A stretch of DNA of 6,790 bases from positions 1-6,790 of the forward strand of contig DKKK01000070.1 of NCBI GenBank assembly GCA_002455215.1, written 5' to 3'. Below are positions 5,859-6,790 of the stretch, one piece after another; the stretch's first letter is position 1, and each line of letters starts with the position of its first letter. Source of the DNA: Anaerolineales bacterium UBA6668. Lineage in GTDB: Bacteria > Chloroflexota > Anaerolineae > Anaerolineales > UBA6668. The notes under the pieces were generated by a model that was not told the origin of the DNA, searched no databases, and was given only the letters and a program-made list of their open reading frames with translations. The position numbers and the translations under genes are program-made.

Positions 5859-6790
5859 TGAAACGGTTCGCTTTTTCGCCGCCATTGGTAGCGTAAATAG
5901 CCCAAAGTCAGCGAAACCAGTAGTAACATGGCGATGAACTGCCAATCCCACCCGCCGCTTTTAATGCCCTTTTCACTCAATTGAACTGCATTGACTTCCC
6001 CTTTACAAGTATCACATTGGTAGCTTTGTGTACCGCTGACCTTGCCCCACGCAATGGGCTGTTGGTGGCTAAAGAGCGAAGCCCAATAATCTTGACCCGC
6101 TTGGGTCGTTTCTAGCATATCAAAGGAAAATGTGTAAATGCCTGCTGGCAATTCGAGTGGCGAGAAGGTGAACGTTACGGTACGCACTTGACCGGGTGAG
6201 ACTTCATTGGCACAATCCACTGTACGATAAAAACGCCCAACCACAACACCATCCTTGACCGCTTCAATCACCAACTCCACCTTGCAACGCATCCAATTGT
6301 AAATGCCGGTATTTTGCACCTGAATTTGCGCTTGGTAGGTGCCATTCCATACCCATTGCGCGGGTAGCCCGCTGACATTCAAGACATTAAAACGCTTTGG
6401 GGCAGACTGGATAGGTAAATCACTTGCCCCTGCATCGCGAAGGTGGACGTGGGTGTAGTAGTGAAATAAGATTTGTTCGGCACGTGTCCATTTGACGCTC
6501 CAATCTTGACTACAATTCTTACCCCTTTCCCAACGAATAGCACCGAGTTGGCTCATGCCGCGTGCATGTCCAGTTGTGCCAGCGCAATCTGTTGTGCTGA
6601 TGGGGTCTGGCACAGACAGCAGGTAGTTTGGCTTTTCAGGCGACGTGACGGTTTGCAGTGGCACATCGGAGAAAAATTCGGCAAAGGCGGGCAAATCGCC
6701 GCTGGAGTAAGCCAGATAATAGCGCGGTGCAACCGCCGTGCAAATGGCTTGTTGGAAGGCATTTTGTTCGCTGGTGGGGCGGGAACAGCG
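5849..6790 (-). CDS. SpoIID/LytB-domain protein with Ig-like domain and C-terminal membrane anchor (5' end outside window)
   Basis: The frame is open to the right edge, so the 313 visible residues (counted from the edge) are the C-terminal part of a longer protein. A TTG at 6694 lies inside the SpoIID domain and is not the start. Residues 1-120 match the end of the SpoIID/LytB domain: AFQQAICTAV, YYLAYSSGD, YLLSVPDP, the signature GHARGMSQLGA (74-84) and AEQILFHYYT. SpoIID is a peptidoglycan lytic transglycosylase that cuts denuded glycan; its catalytic Glu would lie beyond the edge. An Ig-like domain follows (about 133-240), with VQNTG then W in the NBR1/CARDB style. Next comes CDTC (259-262), one span (about 283-299) and a basic RRK tail that should face the cytoplasm. 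A cell-wall role on the outer face is inferred. SpoIID domains also occur in non-sporulating bacteria, so this does not imply sporulation. It is convergent with the copper unit. Confidence 0.88.
   Translation of the reverse strand, partial: RCSRPTSEQNAFQQAICTAVAPRYYLAYSSGDLPAFAEFFSDVPLQTVTSPEKPNYLLSVPDPISTTDCAGTTGHARGMSQLGAIRWERGKNCSQDWSVKWTRAEQILFHYYTHVHLRDAGASDLPIQSAPKRFNVLNVSGLPAQWVWNGTYQAQIQVQNTGIYNWMRCKVELVIEAVKDGVVVGRFYRTVDCANEVSPGQVRTVTFTFSPLELPAGIYTFSFDMLETTQAGQDYWASLFSHQQPIAWGKVSGTQSYQCDTCKGEVNAVQLSEKGIKSGGWDWQFIAMLLLVSLTLGYLRYQWRRKSEPFQSG

Noticed and set aside
5849..6694. SpoIID-like gene starting at TTG 6694
   Set aside because: The frame stays open to the window edge, and the upstream residues (AFQQAICTAV, YYLAYSSGD) are part of the SpoIID domain, so the true start is outside the window.

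Overview
The window holds four protein genes and two sizeable non-coding stretches. It reads as free-living bacterial chromosome of roughly even base composition. The genes suggest a Chloroflexota-like bacterium, but this is inference with low confidence. The reasons are a large HerA-type ATPase with a proline-rich linker and coiled coils, a CopC-CopD protein ending in a cytochrome c domain, a SpoIID-domain protein carrying an Ig-like domain and a C-terminal membrane anchor, and the absence of Shine-Dalgarno sequences before all three starts in view. There are no insertion sequences, CRISPR arrays, rRNA or tRNA genes that I can support.

Layout. Positions 1-234 are non-coding and contain a perfect 12-bp hairpin with T-runs on both strands (131-163), a good bidirectional terminator. 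A minus-strand gene (235-2823) encodes a cytoplasmic HerA/DUF87-type ATPase of about 862 residues. A divergent intergenic region (2824-3176) follows and is rich in dyad symmetry. Three separate inverted repeats lie in its right half (3014-3029, 3070-3097, 3150-3167). They precede a two-gene plus-strand unit: a small lipoprotein with a His/Met/acidic N-terminal tail (3177-3605) and, 31 bp later, a four-part CopC-CopD-beta-domain-cytochrome c membrane protein (3637-5811). Convergent to this, and separated by only 37 bp, is the 3' part of a minus-strand SpoIID/LytB-domain gene (5849-6790) that runs off the right edge.

How it fits together. The lipoprotein and the CopCD-cytochrome protein look like an extracytoplasmic copper unit. 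A Cu(II)-only CopC domain (His26 after signal cleavage, Asp110 and His112, no Met anywhere in the domain) is fused to a CopD membrane channel. A haem c domain (Cys647, Cys650, His651, probable Met700) sits on the same outer face, so copper capture, membrane passage and electron transfer are placed on one chain. The lipoprotein could feed or buffer copper for it. This is the most interesting part of the window. The ATPase and the SpoIID-like protein show no evident functional link to the copper unit.
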